NCBI GenBank assembly: GCA_950097015.1
Contig: CATNEN010000038.1
Location: forward strand, 28,674,501 to 28,738,500
Direction of reading: 5' to 3'
Length of the DNA stretch: 64,000 nt
DNA from: Macrostomum hystrix
Taxonomy: Eukaryota; Platyhelminthes; Macrostomidae
Part shown: one piece after another, positions 62,801 to 64,000 of the stretch
Layout of the letters: each line of letters begins with the position of its first letter
How positions within the stretch are numbered: position 1 is the first letter of the stretch
Translations under genes and position numbers: made by a program
Notes under the pieces: generated by a model
The model's input: only the letters and a program-made list of their open reading frames with translations
Databases searched by the model: none
What the model was told of the DNA's origin: nothing

Positions 62801-64000
62801 TCCTTCACGCAAGGCTTGCGGATGATCTGAGTCTTTGGACACACCAGCGGGCACGGGTAGCGCTTGGTGGTCGTGTGCTTCTTGCAAATTCCGCCGACGG
62901 GACGATACTTGATTGTGATGAACTCTCGGAATCGACGCTTGCCGCCGCACTTGGTCGCGCGGATGTAGTCGCGCTTGCATTTGACGATTTTGCACGGATT
63001 CGACGATCGCTTGACCTTCTTGGTGCAGGTCTGGGTGCAGCGGGGAGGCAGAGACCGAGTGCACCTGATGCTCGACACGTAGAAGATGACAGTCTTTGTG
63101 CGATTGATCGCGCCGTTCTTGCACTCAGTGCGGATGGTCTTTGCAGCGGGGCACTTCCTTGGCGCTGCAACGACAGAGAAATTTTAAAGCATCTAGAATA
63201 CACTAGAATCTGGTAACTTTTGATGAGGTACTCTTCAAACACAGACGAATTGTGTACTTACGGCATGGGAGCTTCTTGATGACCTTTCTGCTCTTGGGGA
63301 CGCACTTCTTTCCGTTCCACTTGAAAGAGACCTGAGTGATCACGCGGAAGGCCCTGTGCTTCTTGCAATGACGAATGATTGTCTTGTCGGAGCAATCCCT
63401 TTTGTAGACGCAACGCTTCCTTGGAGACGTCTTGTGCTTCTTCACGCAGATCGTCTTGCATCGGTGCGGTCCGCTCGTTGATTTTCCTGTAGTATCGAAG
63501 TGAGAAAATGTAAACCAAAAAGAACAGCTACAAAATGTTGTAAATCATATTTCAGACAAATACGTATTTTTTTGCGATGCTTACTGAGGCACAGCTTCTT
63601 CTTCTCGAAGTAGTAGGTGGTGGTGTAGGAGTACAATCTCTTGTTGATGCACCGAGTGTGCACCTTGTACGGCTTCTTGCACCGATGCGGAACAGGTGGC
63701 GGGCACGAGACGCGCGAGTGGATCAGCTTCGTGTAGCAGTGGAGGGTACAGATCGACTTGCTGCACCTCTTCTTCACGTAGGAAGTCGCGATGGTGAGCG
63801 TTCGGTACTTTCTGCCCTTGCCGCACGACGTTCGCTTGACGGTCTTCGACTTCGGACATGTGACTGGGCACGGGATGTGCTTGGCGATTCTGTGCTTCTT
63901 GCACAGCTTGCCCTGGCGAGTGTTCCAGGTGGTGATGACAGATCGGTAGCGCCTCTTTTTGCCGCACGTCGTGACCTTGACCTTCTTGATCGTGTCGCAG
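59584..64000 (-). CDS. Lys/Arg/Cys-rich modular protein, 3' part (8 visible exons)
   Basis: Exons in transcript order: above 64000 to 63585, 63486-63262, 63164-62526, 62434-61832, 61737-61075, 60998-60369, 60289-59996, 59894-59584. Every junction is phase 1, and every internal exon is a multiple of three (225, 639, 603, 663, 630, 294). The large exons each encode about four modules of 45-60 residues with the pattern C, basic stretch with G-x-R, T-x-x-Y/W, C, basic stretch, PC, C. Examples are ECPKSKRILTRCTKGAKLRY, CGKKRRYRSVITTW and KHIPCPVTCPKSKTVKRTSC. The protein is very basic and Cys-rich, as expected for a disulphide-bonded secreted or matrix protein, but the 5' end and any signal peptide are outside the window. 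The C-terminus is a Lys/Pro-rich tail (VQPPKPKKIIKPKPQPK). No known family is recognised. Convergent with the SV2-like gene. Confidence 0.88.
59996..60289 (-). CDS. Cys-rich gene exon, two modules
   Basis: Acceptor CGTATTTTAG, donor CAGCCAG|GTAATTC. It encodes CKKGITVIEKKCIKGFHRVV and CSRGFYIVSTCFHGVRRLLF. 294 bases, phase 1-1. Confidence 0.88.
60369..60998 (-). CDS. Cys-rich gene exon, four modules
   Basis: Acceptor TTTTTTTCAG, donor TGTC|GTAAGTAC. It encodes CPKSKKIVKRCLKGVKNRVT, CGGKRRYRSVITTWFTG and related units. It is parallel in layout to the 61832-62434 exon. Confidence 0.9.
61075..61737 (-). CDS. Cys-rich gene exon, divergent modules
   Basis: Acceptor CCTTTTCTAG, donor TGTC|GTAAGTAA. 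It begins HCKTICVKKHKRSARKACKK. Its start and end resemble the short 63262-63486 exon, which lacks the middle part. Confidence 0.9.
61832..62434 (-). CDS. Cys-rich gene exon, four modules (copy 1 of duplicated exon)
   Basis: Acceptor TTTGCTTTTCAG, donor CTGC|GTAAGCAT. From 61901 to 62247 it is almost base-identical to 63654-64000. Confidence 0.92.
62526..63164 (-). CDS. Cys-rich gene exon, four modules
   Basis: Acceptor TCTGTCGTTGCAG, donor TGCC|GTAAGTG. It encodes RKCPAAKTIRTECKNGAINR, CGGKRRFREFITIKYRPVGG and RRCKQPPFYWTKCHKHSAYK. Confidence 0.9.
63262..63486 (-). CDS. Cys-rich gene short exon
   Basis: Acceptor CTACAG, donor TGCC|GTAAGTAC. It encodes HRCKTICVKKHKTSPRKRC and CSDKTIIRHCKKHRAFRVIT, one linker plus one module, a shortened paralogue of the 61075-61737 exon. 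Confidence 0.88.
63585..64000 (-). CDS. Cys-rich gene exon, cut by window edge (copy 2)
   Basis: The 3' end has the donor CTCA|GTAAGCAT. It encodes the same modules as 61832-62434 and is near-identical over the shared 347 bases. The acceptor lies beyond 64000. Confidence 0.9.

Overview
This is nuclear DNA of an invertebrate animal. Five multi-exon genes have GT-AG introns whose phases close exactly, several tRNA-derived SINE families are present, and roughly a third of the window is intronic or intergenic minisatellite. Three proteins are clearly metazoan: a Munc13/UNC-13 priming factor, a TTLL4-like tubulin glutamylase and an SV2-like vesicle transporter. The repeat style and SINE types would suit a spiralian such as a free-living flatworm, but the species cannot be settled from the sequence. 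There is no sign of bacterial, viral or organellar DNA.

Layout, left to right. (1) 2.1-11.95 kb, plus strand: a three-exon gene for an unrecognised 347-residue protein. It has a TATA/CCAAT promoter at 2.14-2.17 kb, and its start codon is built across the first splice junction. Its 3' end is partly duplicated at 13.46-13.6 kb behind a 15-bp minisatellite. (2) 14.57-34.15 kb, minus strand: unc-13, 17 exons, containing C1, C2B, MUN and C2C domains. All exon phases are mutually consistent, and the model from the first in-frame ATG is 1686 residues. (3) 38.32-48.04 kb, minus strand: a TTLL4-like polyglutamylase, 10 exons, about 1034 residues. (4) 55.9-58.3 kb, plus strand: an SV2-like major-facilitator transporter, 4 coding exons, 546 residues, with an unusually short lumenal loop. 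(5) 59.58 kb to the right edge, minus strand: the 3' part of a Lys/Arg/Cys-rich modular protein of unknown function. All its visible internal exons are phase 1-1 and multiples of three, and two exons are near-identical copies 1753 bp apart.

Genes 2 and 4 both act in synaptic vesicle exocytosis, and gene 3 modifies the tubulin tracks typical of axons and cilia. Their linkage is noteworthy but does not by itself show co-regulation. Almost every long intron carries its own tandem array. Five arrays in two genes share a TCTAACAG core, always on the transcribed (sense) strand and looking like a 3' splice site. I consider this, together with the modular Cys-rich gene, the most interesting observation in the window. 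The long open frames inside minisatellites are by-products of unit lengths divisible by three and are not annotated as genes.
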